The translations under genes were made by a program, and so were the position numbers. A DNA stretch of 64,000 nucleotides from contig NZ_FMYH01000003.1 in assembly GCF_900096585.1 (NCBI RefSeq), positions 372,001 through 436,000 of the forward strand, given 5' to 3'. Positions 37,697-46,817 of this stretch are shown in pieces (within the stretch, counting starts at the first letter, position 1; each line of letters opens with the position of its first letter). Source of the DNA: Sanguibacter gelidistatuariae (lineage in GTDB: Bacteria > Actinomycetota > Actinomycetes > Actinomycetales > Cellulomonadaceae). Under the pieces are notes generated by a model. That model was not told the origin of the DNA. It ran no database searches and saw only the letters and a list, made by a program, of their open reading frames with translations.

Positions 37697-39582
37697 GAGA
37701 GCGGTCCTTGGGCTGGGTCCGACGGCGGGCGGTCGCCGCTGCCCGCGGCGCTGCGGAGCAGGGTCGAGAGCGCCCCGTTCATCAGGGTCGCCTCGCTCAC
37801 GCTCAGCGGACGCCCGGAGAGCAGGAGGGCCGTGACGTAGAGCGCCTGGGCGCCGGCGGCGCGCACCTGGGTGTCCCGGGCCTCGAGCACGTCCCGGACG
37901 GCGGGGTTCTTGTCGTTGAGCACCATCCGGCGCACAGTCGACGGCTTGGCGAACTGGCCGAGTACCCCGCCCCACAGGTCGGAGCCCTGCGCGAGGGTCT
38001 CGCTCACGTCGCGGGCGTGCTCGGCGTCTCGGTCGTCGAGCAGCAGGGACGGGATCTCGTGGGGTTCGAAGGAGCGCAGGTCGAGGTCGCAGCCGCTCGG
38101 CAGCACAGCCGCGCGGACGGCCTCGAGCGCGTCGGTCGTCTCGAGCTGACGCATCGGTTCGAGCGGGGAGAGCACCTGGGACACGTCGGCGGAGGTGATC
38201 GGGGAGACCGTCCATTGCGGCCGCCGGCGGCGGACCCGCTCGAGCAGGTCGGCGTCGTAGACGTAGCCGGCGTTGACGACCGAGAGGTTCTGGGCGTGGG
38301 CGACCGGGGCGATCCGCCGGAAGCCCTCGACCGTCGGCGTGAAGTGGATCTGCCCGTGGGTGGCATGGATCTGGGCGAGGGTGGCCTGGCCGGTCGTGCA
38401 CTCGTAGGGCAGCACGTCGATCGCGAGGTCGAGCATGTCGTCGTCGACCAGGGCGAGGGCGCGGACGGCGAGGTGGTGCACGGCGAGGAACTGGGCGGAC
38501 CCGCCGTCGCGCAGCGCGAGGGTGTCCAGCGTCCACTGGCGGATCCGGGCGCCGAGCGCGTGGCGGGTTGCCAGCAGGATGTCGTCCTCGTAGAGGCCCT
38601 CCCGGGATGCGGTGGGCCGCACGGCCGAGGTGTTGAGGACGCACCGGACGAAGAACGCCCACGGCGGCAGCAGGTCGTCGACCTTGGTGCCGAGCAGCAT
38701 CCGCTTGAGGTAGACCCGGTGGGCGCTCGAGGTGGTGGGGGAGACGGCCGAGGGCAGCACGTAGGCGACGCCGCTGAGCCCCGCGACCGGGATCTCCAGG
38801 TCGATGGCCGCCAACGGGGTGAAGCCGAGCGTCGTCTCGCAGTGCGCTCGCAGGGCCAGCTCTCGGGCCCGCGGGGTCGCGAAGCTTCGCTCCCAGGGCA
38901 GGTCCGGTTCTGCGAGGTCGCGGAGGCGCATCTCGCCCGAGGCCAGGCGCTCCTCGAGCAGCAGCTCGACGGGCAGCAGGGACCCGTAGTCGCGCGCCAA
39001 CGACTCGACCGTGGCGGCCTCGAGCCAGTGCTCGAGGTCGCGGCGCGGCCGCAGCCGCACGGTGCTGCCGGCGGCTTCTGGGTGGCGCGGGTCGTCGTCG
39101 GGCAGCTCCGTGAGGGAGTAGCGACCGTCCGCGTGGCCGCGCCAGGCGATCGCCGAGGCGTGGGGGTCGCGTGCGGAGCGCGAGACCAGCTCGATCTCGT
39201 CGGTGACCATGAACGCCGAGAGCAGCCCGATGCCGAACTGGCCGAGGAACTGCTCGCGCCCGGTGCCCAGCTCCAGGTCGCGCTTGGAGCTGCGACCGAT
39301 CGTCGCGAGCAGCTCGCGGGCCTCGGCCAGGGTGAGACCCACCCCGGTGTCGGTGACCTCGAGCCCGCCATCCGGGAGCGGCCGCAGGGTGATCCGCCGG
39401 GGCGCGGCCGGTCGGCCGAGCTGACCGGGCGGCCCAGCCTCGCCGGCCAGATCATCCCGCGCCGTGATCGCATCCACGCCGTTCTGCAGCAGCTCGCGCA
39501 GGTAGACCCGCGGGCTCGAGTAGAGGTGGCGGGCGAGGAGGTCGACGATCCCCCCGAGGTCGACCTGGAAGGTCTGGCTCAT
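37693..39582 (-). CDS. HSP90-family protein (HtpG-like GHKL ATPase)
   Basis: The 629-residue protein has an HSP90 N-terminal ATPase: YSSPRVYLRELLQNGVDA at 22-39 carries the catalytic Glu and Mg-binding Asn. The DxGxG motif is VTDTGVGLT, and QFGIGLLSAFMV is the lid glycine region. The middle domain includes GVAYVLPSA and FFVRCVLNTSAVRPTASREG, which resembles the catalytic-Arg loop. The C-terminal dimer domain is diverged and near ALYVTALLLSGRPLS. It is related to but distinct from classical HtpG. It sits between YbjN copy 3 (25 bases upstream) and the overlapping TPR gene. Confidence 0.92.
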   Translation of the reverse strand: MSQTFQVDLGGIVDLLARHLYSSPRVYLRELLQNGVDAITARDDLAGEAGPPGQLGRPAAPRRITLRPLPDGGLEVTDTGVGLTLAEARELLATIGRSSKRDLELGTGREQFLGQFGIGLLSAFMVTDEIELVSRSARDPHASAIAWRGHADGRYSLTELPDDDPRHPEAAGSTVRLRPRRDLEHWLEAATVESLARDYGSLLPVELLLEERLASGEMRLRDLAEPDLPWERSFATPRARELALRAHCETTLGFTPLAAIDLEIPVAGLSGVAYVLPSAVSPTTSSAHRVYLKRMLLGTKVDDLLPPWAFFVRCVLNTSAVRPTASREGLYEDDILLATRHALGARIRQWTLDTLALRDGGSAQFLAVHHLAVRALALVDDDMLDLAIDVLPYECTTGQATLAQIHATHGQIHFTPTVEGFRRIAPVAHAQNLSVVNAGYVYDADLLERVRRRRPQWTVSPITSADVSQVLSPLEPMRQLETTDALEAVRAAVLPSGCDLDLRSFEPHEIPSLLLDDRDAEHARDVSETLAQGSDLWGGVLGQFAKPSTVRRMVLNDKNPAVRDVLEARDTQVRAAGAQALYVTALLLSGRPLSVSEATLMNGALSTLLRSAAGSGDRPPSDPAQGPLS

Positions 39583-39607
39583 GCGGCTCCGTTCACGGCG
39601 GGACAGG

Positions 39608-40078
39608 TCACTCTTCGGAGATGCCTAGGCTCTCGGCGATGCGCTCGAAGGCCCGCAGTCCGGTGAAGAGCCCGCAGGAGATGAGCTGGCCGAGCTGGTC
39701 GTCGCTCACGCCGTGCTCGAGGTCGGTCGAGACCTCGGAGTAGACGCCGATCTCCTCGTCCTCGACCCGGACGTACAGCTTTGGCCAGATGAGGTCCCGG
39801 TTGAACTCGTTGAGCAGCACCGCGAACTCGGCCTCGCGGCTGGCGGGGAAGGAGTGCTTCCAGCGCCCACGGATCTGCAAGACCTCCTGCGCCTCGCCCA
39901 TCTGGAAGAAGTAGAAGACGTTGTCGTCCCACTGGCCGCCCACGTCACCATCGGGGTCGACCCCGAAGGACCAGTCCTGGGACGTGAGGAACGCCTCGAT
40001 CCGGCTCCGCGCCAGCGGTGCGTTCTCACCGCTGGCGGCCAGCGAAGGAGTGGTCTCGGGCTTGTTGAAGAACCCCAT
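39608..40078 (-). CDS. YbjN domain-containing protein (copy 3)
   Basis: The 156-residue protein is the shortest YbjN copy. It starts MGFFNKPETT and shows DPDGDVGGQWDDNVFYFFQM, EVLQIRGRWKHSF, NEFNRDLIWPKLYVRVEDEE and VYSEVSTDLEHGVSDDQLGQ. AGGAG is 9 bases before the ATG, so this gene has a ribosome-binding site. It is the first gene of a likely YbjN-HSP90-TPR operon; the HSP90 gene begins 25 bases after its stop. The gene is divergent from miaA, 175 bp away. Confidence 0.86.
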   Translation of the reverse strand: MGFFNKPETTPSLAASGENAPLARSRIEAFLTSQDWSFGVDPDGDVGGQWDDNVFYFFQMGEAQEVLQIRGRWKHSFPASREAEFAVLLNEFNRDLIWPKLYVRVEDEEIGVYSEVSTDLEHGVSDDQLGQLISCGLFTGLRAFERIAESLGISEE

Positions 40079-40253
40079 CGTGATGATCTCCTGAAGTCGG
40101 GTGTGATCGGTGTCGTACGTGCCGGTGCGGGCAGCTGCCTGCCGTATGCGATGGAATCCGTGGGTGTCCACAAGATCACGGATGCGGAGAGCAGCCTATG
40201 GGCAATGGCTGACAAGCGCCAAGGACGGCAGACAAAGACGGTACCGTCTCGGT

Positions 40254-41219
40254 GTGCTGATCGTCGCTGTGGTGGGCCCAACGGCCACCGGAAAGTCCGA
40301 CCTTGCCCTGGATCTCGCCCAGGCGCTGACCCCTGCCGGGGGGCCGCCCGCGGAGATCGTCAACGCCGACGCCTACCAGCTCTACTCCGGCATGGACATC
40401 GGTTCGGCCAAGGTTCCCGTGGACCAGCGCCGGGGGATCGTCCATCACCAGATCGACGTGCTCCGTGTCGGTGAGGATGCCTCGGTCGCTCGCTACCAGG
40501 CCTCCGCACGCGCGGATCTCGACGCGATCGCCGCGCGCGGGGCGCGGGCGGTCGTGGTCGGCGGGTCGGGTCTCTACCTGCGAGCCCTGCTCGACGACAT
40601 GACGTTCCCCGGGACGGACCCGGCCGTGCGCGCCGCCCTCGAGGAGCGGGCCGAGCGGGAGGGCACGCGTGCCCTCTTCTCCGAGCTCGAGCGGTCCGAC
40701 CCGGCCGCCGCCGTCTCGATCGGCCCGAAGAACACCCGGCGGATCGTCCGGGCACTCGAGGTGATCATGATCACCGGCGCCCCGTTCACCGCCAACCTGC
40801 CTCGGCAGGAGTACGTCCGCCCCGCCGTGCAGATCGGCCTGGACTGCGACCGCGACGTGCTCGACGCCCGGGTTGAGGCGCGGGTCGAGCACATGTGGGA
40901 CGCCGGCCTCGTCGATGAGGTGCGCACGCTGAGCCGCGGCCTCGGGCGCACCGCAAGGCGCGCCGTCGGCTACGCGGAGGTGCTCGCCTACCTGGCCGGG
41001 GAGACTACCGCCGAGCAGGCCCGCGCGGACGTGACGGCGAACACCCGCCGGCTGGCCCGCAAGCAGATGGGCTGGTTCGGCCGGGACCCCCGGGTCGCGT
41101 GGCTCTCGGTCGGCTCCCCGACCCTGCTCGACGACGCGCTCGCGGTCATCGCGGCGGCCGATGCCGGCCAGGCACCCGCTCCGGGGACCGGTCCGGTGCG
41201 TCGTAGTCTTGGCTCATGA
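40254..41219 (+). CDS. miaA: tRNA dimethylallyltransferase
   Basis: MiaA adds a dimethylallyl group to A37 of tRNAs reading UNN codons. The 321-residue enzyme has the P-loop VVGPTATGKSDLALD at the N-terminus, VNADAYQLYSGMDIGSAKV, HHQIDVL, VVGGSGLYLRALLDD and KNTRRIVRALEV. Near the C-terminus are AVGYAEVLAYLAGE and TRRLARKQMGWF. I chose GTG 40254 (VLIVAVVGPT), with TACCGT (40242-40247) 6 bases upstream and no ribosome-binding site. dapF overlaps by 4 bases. Confidence 0.96.
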   Translation: MLIVAVVGPTATGKSDLALDLAQALTPAGGPPAEIVNADAYQLYSGMDIGSAKVPVDQRRGIVHHQIDVLRVGEDASVARYQASARADLDAIAARGARAVVVGGSGLYLRALLDDMTFPGTDPAVRAALEERAEREGTRALFSELERSDPAAAVSIGPKNTRRIVRALEVIMITGAPFTANLPRQEYVRPAVQIGLDCDRDVLDARVEARVEHMWDAGLVDEVRTLSRGLGRTARRAVGYAEVLAYLAGETTAEQARADVTANTRRLARKQMGWFGRDPRVAWLSVGSPTLLDDALAVIAAADAGQAPAPGTGPVRRSLGS

Positions 41220-42217
41220 CGAGCGAGAACCGTGACCTGACCCCCGTCGCCGCTGTGCCGGCCGCTCAGCCAACCGCTCAGCCAGCTGGGCAGCTCTCCT
41301 TCACCAAGGGGCACGGGACCGAGAACGACTTCGTCCTCATCGACGACCGCCACGCCACGCTCGACCTGACCCCCGCCATGGTTCGCGAGCTCACCGACCG
41401 ACGGGCCGGCATCGGAGCCGACGGTGTCATCCGGGTCGTGCCCTCCGCCGCGCTGGACGAGGGCGCGGCCGTCCTCGCCCAGGACCCGAGCGCCGTGTGG
41501 TTCATGGACTACCGCAACGCCGACGGCTCGATCGCGCAGATGTGCGGCAACGGGGTGCGTGTCTTTGCCGCCTACCTCGAGGACCTCGGCCTCGCCTACT
41601 TCGACGACGGACACGAGCTGGCCCTGGGCACCCGTGCCGGCGTGCGGCGGGTGCGCAAGGAGGCCAACGGGTGGTTCGCGGTCGACATGGGAGTGTGGTC
41701 CTTCCCCGGTGGCACCGGCGCGGTCACGGACGGCTTCGACGCCGAGGTGGGAGTGCGCGGCCTCGAGCCGGCGGGCGCGGAGATCCCTCGCCCGGCGCTC
41801 AGCGTGGACCTCGGCAACCCGCACACCGTCCTCGCCCTGGCGACCGTGGCGGACCTGGAGCGCGCAGACCTGACCCACGCGCCCCGGGTCGTGCCCACCC
41901 CGCCGCAGGGGACCAACGTCGAGCTGGTCGTTCCCCTCGGTGAGGAGACCACGGTTGACGGATCCGTCGTGGGACGCGTGCGGATGCGGGTGCACGAGCG
42001 CGGGGTGGGGGAGACCCGCTCCTGCGGGACCGGTGCCTGTGCGGCGGCCCTGGCCGTCCGCGCCTGGGCCGGCGACGGCGCCCCCGACGTCTGGCTGGTC
42101 GAGGTGCCCGGGGGGACCGTCCGCGTGACGATGCTCACCGACGGCCACGTCGAGCTCGCCGGACCTGCCGAGCTCGTCGCCGACGGGCAGCTGCGGTCGC
42201 CGGTGCGCGGCGCCTGA
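41216..42217 (+). CDS. dapF: Diaminopimelate epimerase
   Basis: DapF converts LL- to meso-diaminopimelate for lysine and peptidoglycan. The 333-residue protein has the two catalytic Cys motifs: AQMCGNGVRVFAAYL near 104 and TRSCGTGACAAALAV near 265. KGHGTENDFVLIDD and VDLGNPHTV are also present. It is longer than the usual 275-290 residues because of an Ala/Pro/Gln-rich N-terminus (PAAQPTAQPAGQ) and an insert after VRELTDRRAGIGADG. The ATG overlaps the miaA stop (ATGA), and miaA-dapF is a conserved actinobacterial pair. Confidence 0.95.
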   Translation: MTSENRDLTPVAAVPAAQPTAQPAGQLSFTKGHGTENDFVLIDDRHATLDLTPAMVRELTDRRAGIGADGVIRVVPSAALDEGAAVLAQDPSAVWFMDYRNADGSIAQMCGNGVRVFAAYLEDLGLAYFDDGHELALGTRAGVRRVRKEANGWFAVDMGVWSFPGGTGAVTDGFDAEVGVRGLEPAGAEIPRPALSVDLGNPHTVLALATVADLERADLTHAPRVVPTPPQGTNVELVVPLGEETTVDGSVVGRVRMRVHERGVGETRSCGTGACAAALAVRAWAGDGAPDVWLVEVPGGTVRVTMLTDGHVELAGPAELVADGQLRSPVRGA

Positions 42218-42233
42218 AGACAGCCGATGCACG

Positions 42234-42277
42234 GGGACTGAGCCCAGCCGCTGCGCGACTGGGCGCCGCTCAGTCCC
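42234..42277. terminator. Bidirectional terminator between dapF and the methyltransferase
   Basis: GGGACTGAGC (42234-42243) pairs with GCTCAGTCCC (42268-42277), and an inner CCAG/CTGG (42244-42247 with 42259-42262) extends it. The right arm overlaps the last codons of the minus-strand methyltransferase. Confidence 0.65.
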
Positions 42278-42917
42278 GGATGACCTCGATGACCCGAAAC
42301 CCCTTGGCGCTCGCGAGCTTGGTGACGGTGGCCGTGAACGGTCCCTGCGCGGACCGGAAGTCGCCCTGGGCGCCGTAGCGGCTGGCCATCCACCCCTGGA
42401 GGGAGTCGGCTCCGAGGTTGCGCTGCACCACGAGGTACGCGCTCGACCCTGGGAGCAGCCGCGGCAGCCACGTGTCGAGCATCGAGTGCAGCTCGTCTTT
42501 GCCAACCCGGATCGGCGGGTTGGACCAGATCGCGGCCAGCCGCACGTCGTCGGGCACCTCCTCGGGGCGTACGGCCCGCACGTTGCTCAGGCCCAGTTTC
42601 TCGGCGTTGCGCCGCAGCAGGTCGAGCGCTCGCTCGTTGACGTCCACGCCCCACACCGTCGCCTGACGGTTCTGCAGCGCCATGGTGAGCGTGATCGGCC
42701 CCCAGCCGCAGCCGAGGTCGAGCACGTCACCCGTGGGCGGGTCCGAGACGGTCCGCAGCAGGACCGAGGTGCCCAGGTCGATGCGCCCGGGGGAGAAGAT
42801 CCCACCGGCCGTCTCGACCTCGTAGGGCTGGGAGTCCAGCACGACGGAGAGGGTGCGCCGTTCGTCCGGGCTGGCCGGCTGGGCGGTGAAGTAGTGGTCC
42901 GGGGTTTCGTCGCTCAC
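42270..42917 (-). CDS. RsmC-like class I SAM-dependent methyltransferase
   Basis: The 215-residue protein resembles the catalytic domain of 16S rRNA (guanine-N2) methyltransferases of the RsmC/RlmG type. The SAM motif I is VLDLGCGWGPITLTMAL near 62-78, the acidic motif II is VWGVDVNERALDLLRRN, and the N-P-P-F/Y-type catalytic motif reads IWSNPPIRVGK near 134. I start at GTG 42917 (VSDETPDHYF). An upstream ATG at 43022 adds an Arg/Pro-rich stretch that does not look coding. An rRNA substrate is inferred from the family only. Confidence 0.86.
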   Translation of the reverse strand: MSDETPDHYFTAQPASPDERRTLSVVLDSQPYEVETAGGIFSPGRIDLGTSVLLRTVSDPPTGDVLDLGCGWGPITLTMALQNRQATVWGVDVNERALDLLRRNAEKLGLSNVRAVRPEEVPDDVRLAAIWSNPPIRVGKDELHSMLDTWLPRLLPGSSAYLVVQRNLGADSLQGWMASRYGAQGDFRSAQGPFTATVTKLASAKGFRVIEVIRD

Positions 42918-43051
42918 AAGCGGTAATCGTAGGCGAGGGCGGCGCTCGCGGGGAGCGGTGCTTTCCTCTGTCCGCAAAAACGCTACGGCCGGGGCGACCT
43001 GACGTGGGAACCTTAGGTGCACGGCAACACTTGGTCGACCGAAGGACTTGC

Positions 43052-44599
43052 ATGACGAACAGCCACGAACCGCAACCCACCTCGTCGCAGGACCCGTCCG
43101 GACCGGACGAGACCAGCGGACCGGTTGCGGCGGCGTCGGCGCGAGACGTCGCGAGCGACGTCGTCGCCCGGGTGCTGGCCCGCGCGGGCACAGCCCGCGC
43201 CGCGGGCGGCACGCAGCACTCCTCCCACGACGGGGACCAGCTCGAGCTCGCCGAACGCACCGCGCTGCGCCGGGTCGCGAACCTGTCGACCGAGCTTGAG
43301 GACGTCACCGAGGTCGAGTACCGCCAGCTCCGCCTGGAGAAGGTCGTCCTGGTGGGCCTGTGGTCCCGAGACGCGATGGACGCGGAGATCTCCCTCCGCG
43401 AGCTCGCCGCGCTCGCGGAGACGGCCGGCTCCCAGGTGCTCGACGGCGTGCTCCAGCGCCGCCAGACCCCCGACCCGGGCACGTACCTGGGCTCGGGCAA
43501 GGCGGCTGAGCTGGCTGCTGTCGTCGCCGCGACCGGGGCGGACACGGTTGTCATCGACGGCGACCTGGCACCGTCCCAGCGGCGCGCGCTCGAGGACATC
43601 ATCAAGGTCAAGGTCGTCGACCGGACCGCGCTGATCCTCGACATCTTCGCCCAGCACGCCAAGTCCCGGGAGGGCAAGGCCCAGGTCGAGCTCGCCCAGC
43701 TCGAGTACCTCCTGCCGCGCCTGCGCGGGTGGGGCGAGTCGATGTCCCGTCAGGCCGGTGGCCAGGTGGGTGGCGCGGGAGCCGGGATGGGCTCGCGCGG
43801 ACCGGGCGAGACGAAGATCGAGCTCGACCGCCGCCGGATCCGCAACCGGATGGCCAAGCTGCGCCGCGAGATCGACGCGATGGCCCCCTCGCGGGAGACC
43901 AAGCGCGCCAACCGCAAGCGCAACGCGATCCCCTCGGTCGCGATCGCCGGGTACACCAACGCCGGGAAGTCCAGCCTGCTCAACGCGCTCACCGGTGCCG
44001 GGGTGCTCGTGGAGAACGCGCTCTTCGCCACGCTCGACCCGACGGTGCGCCGGACCAAGACGGCGGACGGGCGGATCTACACCCTCGCCGACACGGTGGG
44101 CTTCGTCCGCGCGCTCCCGCACCAGCTCGTCGAGGCCTTCCGCTCGACCCTGGAGGAGGTGGCCGACGCCGACCTCCTGCTGCACATCGTCGACGCCTCC
44201 CACCCGGACCCGGAGGGGCAGATCGAGGCCGTCCGCCACGTGCTGGCGGACATCCCCGGTGCCCAGGACGTGCCCGAGGTGATCGTGCTGAACAAGGCCG
44301 ACGTCGCCGCGCCTGAGACGATCACCCGGCTGCGCAGCCAGGAACGCAACACGATCGTCGTCTCCGCCCACACCGGCGAGGGCATCGGTGAGCTGCTCGA
44401 GTTCATCGCTGCCTCCCTGCCCCACCCCGGCGTCTCGATCGACCTCGTGGTCCCCTACAACCGCGGCGACCTGGTGAACCGCGTCCACCTCGAGGGTGAG
44501 ATCGATCACCTCGAGCACGTGGGCGAGGGCACCCTGCTGCGTGGACGCGTCGACGAGGCGCTCGCCGCCGAGCTGGCCGCGGTCGCCATCCGCCCCTGA
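43052..44599 (+). CDS. hflX: GTPase HflX
   Basis: HflX is a ribosome-binding GTPase that splits stalled or stressed 70S ribosomes. The 515-residue protein has an N-terminal extension of about 90 residues with low complexity, the HflX ND domain (DPGTYLGSGKAAELAAV) and the Gly-rich linker GGQVGGAGAGMGSRGPGETK. The G domain has G1 GYTNAGKSSLLNALTG near 306, G3 in DTVGFVRALPHQLVEAFR and G4 NKAD. Start is ATG 43052 with GAAGGA about 6 bases upstream. A terminator-like hairpin follows before the DinG-type gene. Confidence 0.95.
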   Translation: MTNSHEPQPTSSQDPSGPDETSGPVAAASARDVASDVVARVLARAGTARAAGGTQHSSHDGDQLELAERTALRRVANLSTELEDVTEVEYRQLRLEKVVLVGLWSRDAMDAEISLRELAALAETAGSQVLDGVLQRRQTPDPGTYLGSGKAAELAAVVAATGADTVVIDGDLAPSQRRALEDIIKVKVVDRTALILDIFAQHAKSREGKAQVELAQLEYLLPRLRGWGESMSRQAGGQVGGAGAGMGSRGPGETKIELDRRRIRNRMAKLRREIDAMAPSRETKRANRKRNAIPSVAIAGYTNAGKSSLLNALTGAGVLVENALFATLDPTVRRTKTADGRIYTLADTVGFVRALPHQLVEAFRSTLEEVADADLLLHIVDASHPDPEGQIEAVRHVLADIPGAQDVPEVIVLNKADVAAPETITRLRSQERNTIVVSAHTGEGIGELLEFIAASLPHPGVSIDLVVPYNRGDLVNRVHLEGEIDHLEHVGEGTLLRGRVDEALAAELAAVAIRP

Positions 44600-44605
44600 G
44601 CCCAC

Positions 44606-44634
44606 CCGCCCCGCCCCCTCAGGGGGCCGGGCGG
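44606..44634 (+). terminator. GC-rich terminator after hflX
   Basis: A 13-bp stem with one mismatch (44606-44618 with 44622-44634, arm CCGCCCCGCCCCC) has a TCA loop. It lies just upstream of the TAGACT element (44639-44644) of the next gene. Confidence 0.6.
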
Positions 44635-44650
44635 TGCGTAGACTCCATGG

Positions 44651-46774
44651 GTGAGTGACGCCGAGACCCCCGACCGCGCCGGCGACGACGCACCGGGTGC
44701 GGCCGACGTCCATCGACTTCTGGACCTCGCGGTCGGCGCCCTGGGCGGCGCGCGACGCGACGGTCAGCACGACATGACCGAGGCCGTGGCCACGGCGATG
44801 CGGACGAAGGAGCACCTGCTGGTCCAGGCCGGCACCGGGACCGGGAAGTCGCTCGGCTACCTCGTCCCCGCCGTCCACCACGCGGTCACCACGGACGAGC
44901 GGGTCATCGTCTCGACCGCGACCCTGGCCCTGCAGCGTCAGATCATGACCCGGGACCTGCCGCTCGTGGCGCAGACGCTCGCCCCGTACCTGCCGCGTCG
45001 CCCCCAGCTTGCGCTGCTCAAGGGCTGGCACAACTACGCCTGCCTGCACAAGATCGCCGGCGGCTACCCCCCGGACGACGCAGGCACCCTCTTCGACATG
45101 CCCCGGACCGAGGGACCCACCGAACCCCTCACCGCAGCAGGTCCCGGCGCGCCCTCCGCGGACGCCGACGGCGCCGCTGGGCTGGGCAAGCAGATCCTGC
45201 GGCTGCGGGAGTGGGCCTCGGACACCGAGACCGGCGACCGCGACGACATGGTCCCCGGGGTGAGCGACCGCGCCTGGCGGCAGGTGTCCGTCACGTCCCT
45301 GGAGTGCTTGGGACAGAAGTGCCCGCTGATCGACGACTGCTTCCCCGAGCGTGCACGCGGGATCGCCCGCGAGGCCGACGTCGTCGTCACCAACCACGCC
45401 ATGCTCGGCATCGCCGCGACCGGGTCCCCGGGCGTGCTGCCCGAGCACTCGGTGGTCATCGCGGACGAGGCCCACGAGCTCTCCGACCGGGTCACGGCCG
45501 CGGCCACCGCGGAGCTCTCGGTCGCCTCGATCGAGCACGCCTCCCGCCAGGCCCGCCGCCACGGTGGGATCCCCACGACCGACCTCGACGCGGCCGCCGC
45601 GGACTTCGGCTCCGTGCTCGCCGGGTTGCCGGCCGAACGCTTCCCGGACGGGCTCCCCGAGGGGGCCCGTCTGTCCGTCGCGGGTGTGCGCGACGCCGCC
45701 CGCGCGGTCCTCAGCGCGCTCAAGCCCGAGCCGGGCAAGGGCCCCGGGTCCGACGCCGGATCGGCCAGCAGCGGCCTGAAGATGGCGTCGTCAAGCATGC
45801 TGCTGGTGTTCGAGACCGCCGAGCGGATGGCGGCCGACCACTCCGGCTTCGACGTGCTCTGGTGCTCGCGCGGGGGCGACGGCGGCTTCGGCGCCGGCAT
45901 GTCCAAGCTGCACGCGGCCCCCCTCGGGGTGGCCGGGCTGATCCGGAGCAACCTGTGGGAGGAGAAAGTCGGCATCCTCACGTCCGCGACCCTCGCGCTC
46001 GGGGAGTCCTTCGATCCGATCGCGCGGGCCGTCGGGCTCGAGCGCGCCGCGAGCGAGGACGACGAGGACCCTGCCAAGGCTGGTCAGGCTGCCAAGGCCT
46101 CGCTGGCATGGCGCGGCCTCGACGTCGGTAGCCCCTTCGACTACCCGCGGCAAGGCATCCTCTACATCGCCAAGCGGCTGCCCACGCCTGGGCAGCAGGC
46201 GACGACCGACGACCAGGTCGAGGAGATGGTCGCGCTGATGAAGGCCGCGGGCGGGCGGACGCTCGGGCTGTTCTCCTCCCGGCGCGCGGCCGAGCGCGCC
46301 GCGGAGCTGGTGCGCGAGCTGGTGGACTTCCCGGTCCTGTGCCAGGGCGACGACCAGCTGCCCACGCTCGTGCGGGCCTTCGCCGCAGACGACGCCACGT
46401 GCCTGTTCGGCACGCTGTCCCTGTGGCAGGGGGTCGACGTGCCCGGCTCTGCCTGTCAGCTCGTGATGATCGATCGGATCCCGTTCCCGCGCCCCGACGA
46501 CCCGGTCAAGGCCGCCCGGGCGCGCTACATCGAGAGCCACGGCGGGAACGGGTTCATGCAGGTTTCGGCTACCCATGCGGCCCTGCTGCTGGCCCAGGGG
46601 GCCGGCCGGCTGGTCCGCACGACGACGGACCGCGGGGTAGTCGCGGTCCTCGACCCGCGGTTGGCGACGGCCCGCTATGCGTCGTACCTGGTCAACTCGT
46701 TGCCGGACTTTTGGCAGACGACCGATCGACACGTGGCGGTTTCTGCGCTGGAACGGCTGGCGGCCCTAGGCTGA
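44651..46774 (+). CDS. ATP-dependent DNA helicase, DinG/XPD-like
   Basis: This is a 707-residue superfamily 2 iron-sulphur helicase of the DinG/YoaA type, which unwinds damaged or structured DNA 5' to 3'. Walker A is LVQAGTGTGKSLGYLVP near 57-73. Candidate cluster Cys residues are in NYACLHKIAGG and ECLGQKCPLIDDCFPERARG. The DEAH box reads VVIADEAHELSD near 278, and motif VI is AQGAGRLVRTTTDRG. The GTG start has TAGACT (44639-44644) 6 bases upstream. I saw no LexA box before it, unlike E. coli dinG. Confidence 0.92.
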   Translation: MSDAETPDRAGDDAPGAADVHRLLDLAVGALGGARRDGQHDMTEAVATAMRTKEHLLVQAGTGTGKSLGYLVPAVHHAVTTDERVIVSTATLALQRQIMTRDLPLVAQTLAPYLPRRPQLALLKGWHNYACLHKIAGGYPPDDAGTLFDMPRTEGPTEPLTAAGPGAPSADADGAAGLGKQILRLREWASDTETGDRDDMVPGVSDRAWRQVSVTSLECLGQKCPLIDDCFPERARGIAREADVVVTNHAMLGIAATGSPGVLPEHSVVIADEAHELSDRVTAAATAELSVASIEHASRQARRHGGIPTTDLDAAAADFGSVLAGLPAERFPDGLPEGARLSVAGVRDAARAVLSALKPEPGKGPGSDAGSASSGLKMASSSMLLVFETAERMAADHSGFDVLWCSRGGDGGFGAGMSKLHAAPLGVAGLIRSNLWEEKVGILTSATLALGESFDPIARAVGLERAASEDDEDPAKAGQAAKASLAWRGLDVGSPFDYPRQGILYIAKRLPTPGQQATTDDQVEEMVALMKAAGGRTLGLFSSRRAAERAAELVRELVDFPVLCQGDDQLPTLVRAFAADDATCLFGTLSLWQGVDVPGSACQLVMIDRIPFPRPDDPVKAARARYIESHGGNGFMQVSATHAALLLAQGAGRLVRTTTDRGVVAVLDPRLATARYASYLVNSLPDFWQTTDRHVAVSALERLAALG

Positions 46775-46817
46775 GGACAGCACCACCGTGCGAACCCGAC
46801 TTTCCTGTGGAGGAAGC

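Noticed and set aside
37697-38662. N-terminal extension of the TPR protein by 322 residues
   Set aside because: The extension lies wholly inside the HSP90 gene in another frame and is Arg/Pro-rich. The ATG at 37696 overlaps the HSP90 stop in a normal coupled arrangement.
37708-39666. 652-codon open frame opposite the HSP90-like gene
   Set aside because: It is a codon shadow of HSP90, whose GHKL motifs are clear on the minus strand.
43013-45562. 849-codon open frame opposite hflX and the DinG-like gene
   Set aside because: It spans two clear genes on the other strand and is composed of Gly/Arg/Val/Asp-rich shadow sequence without motifs.
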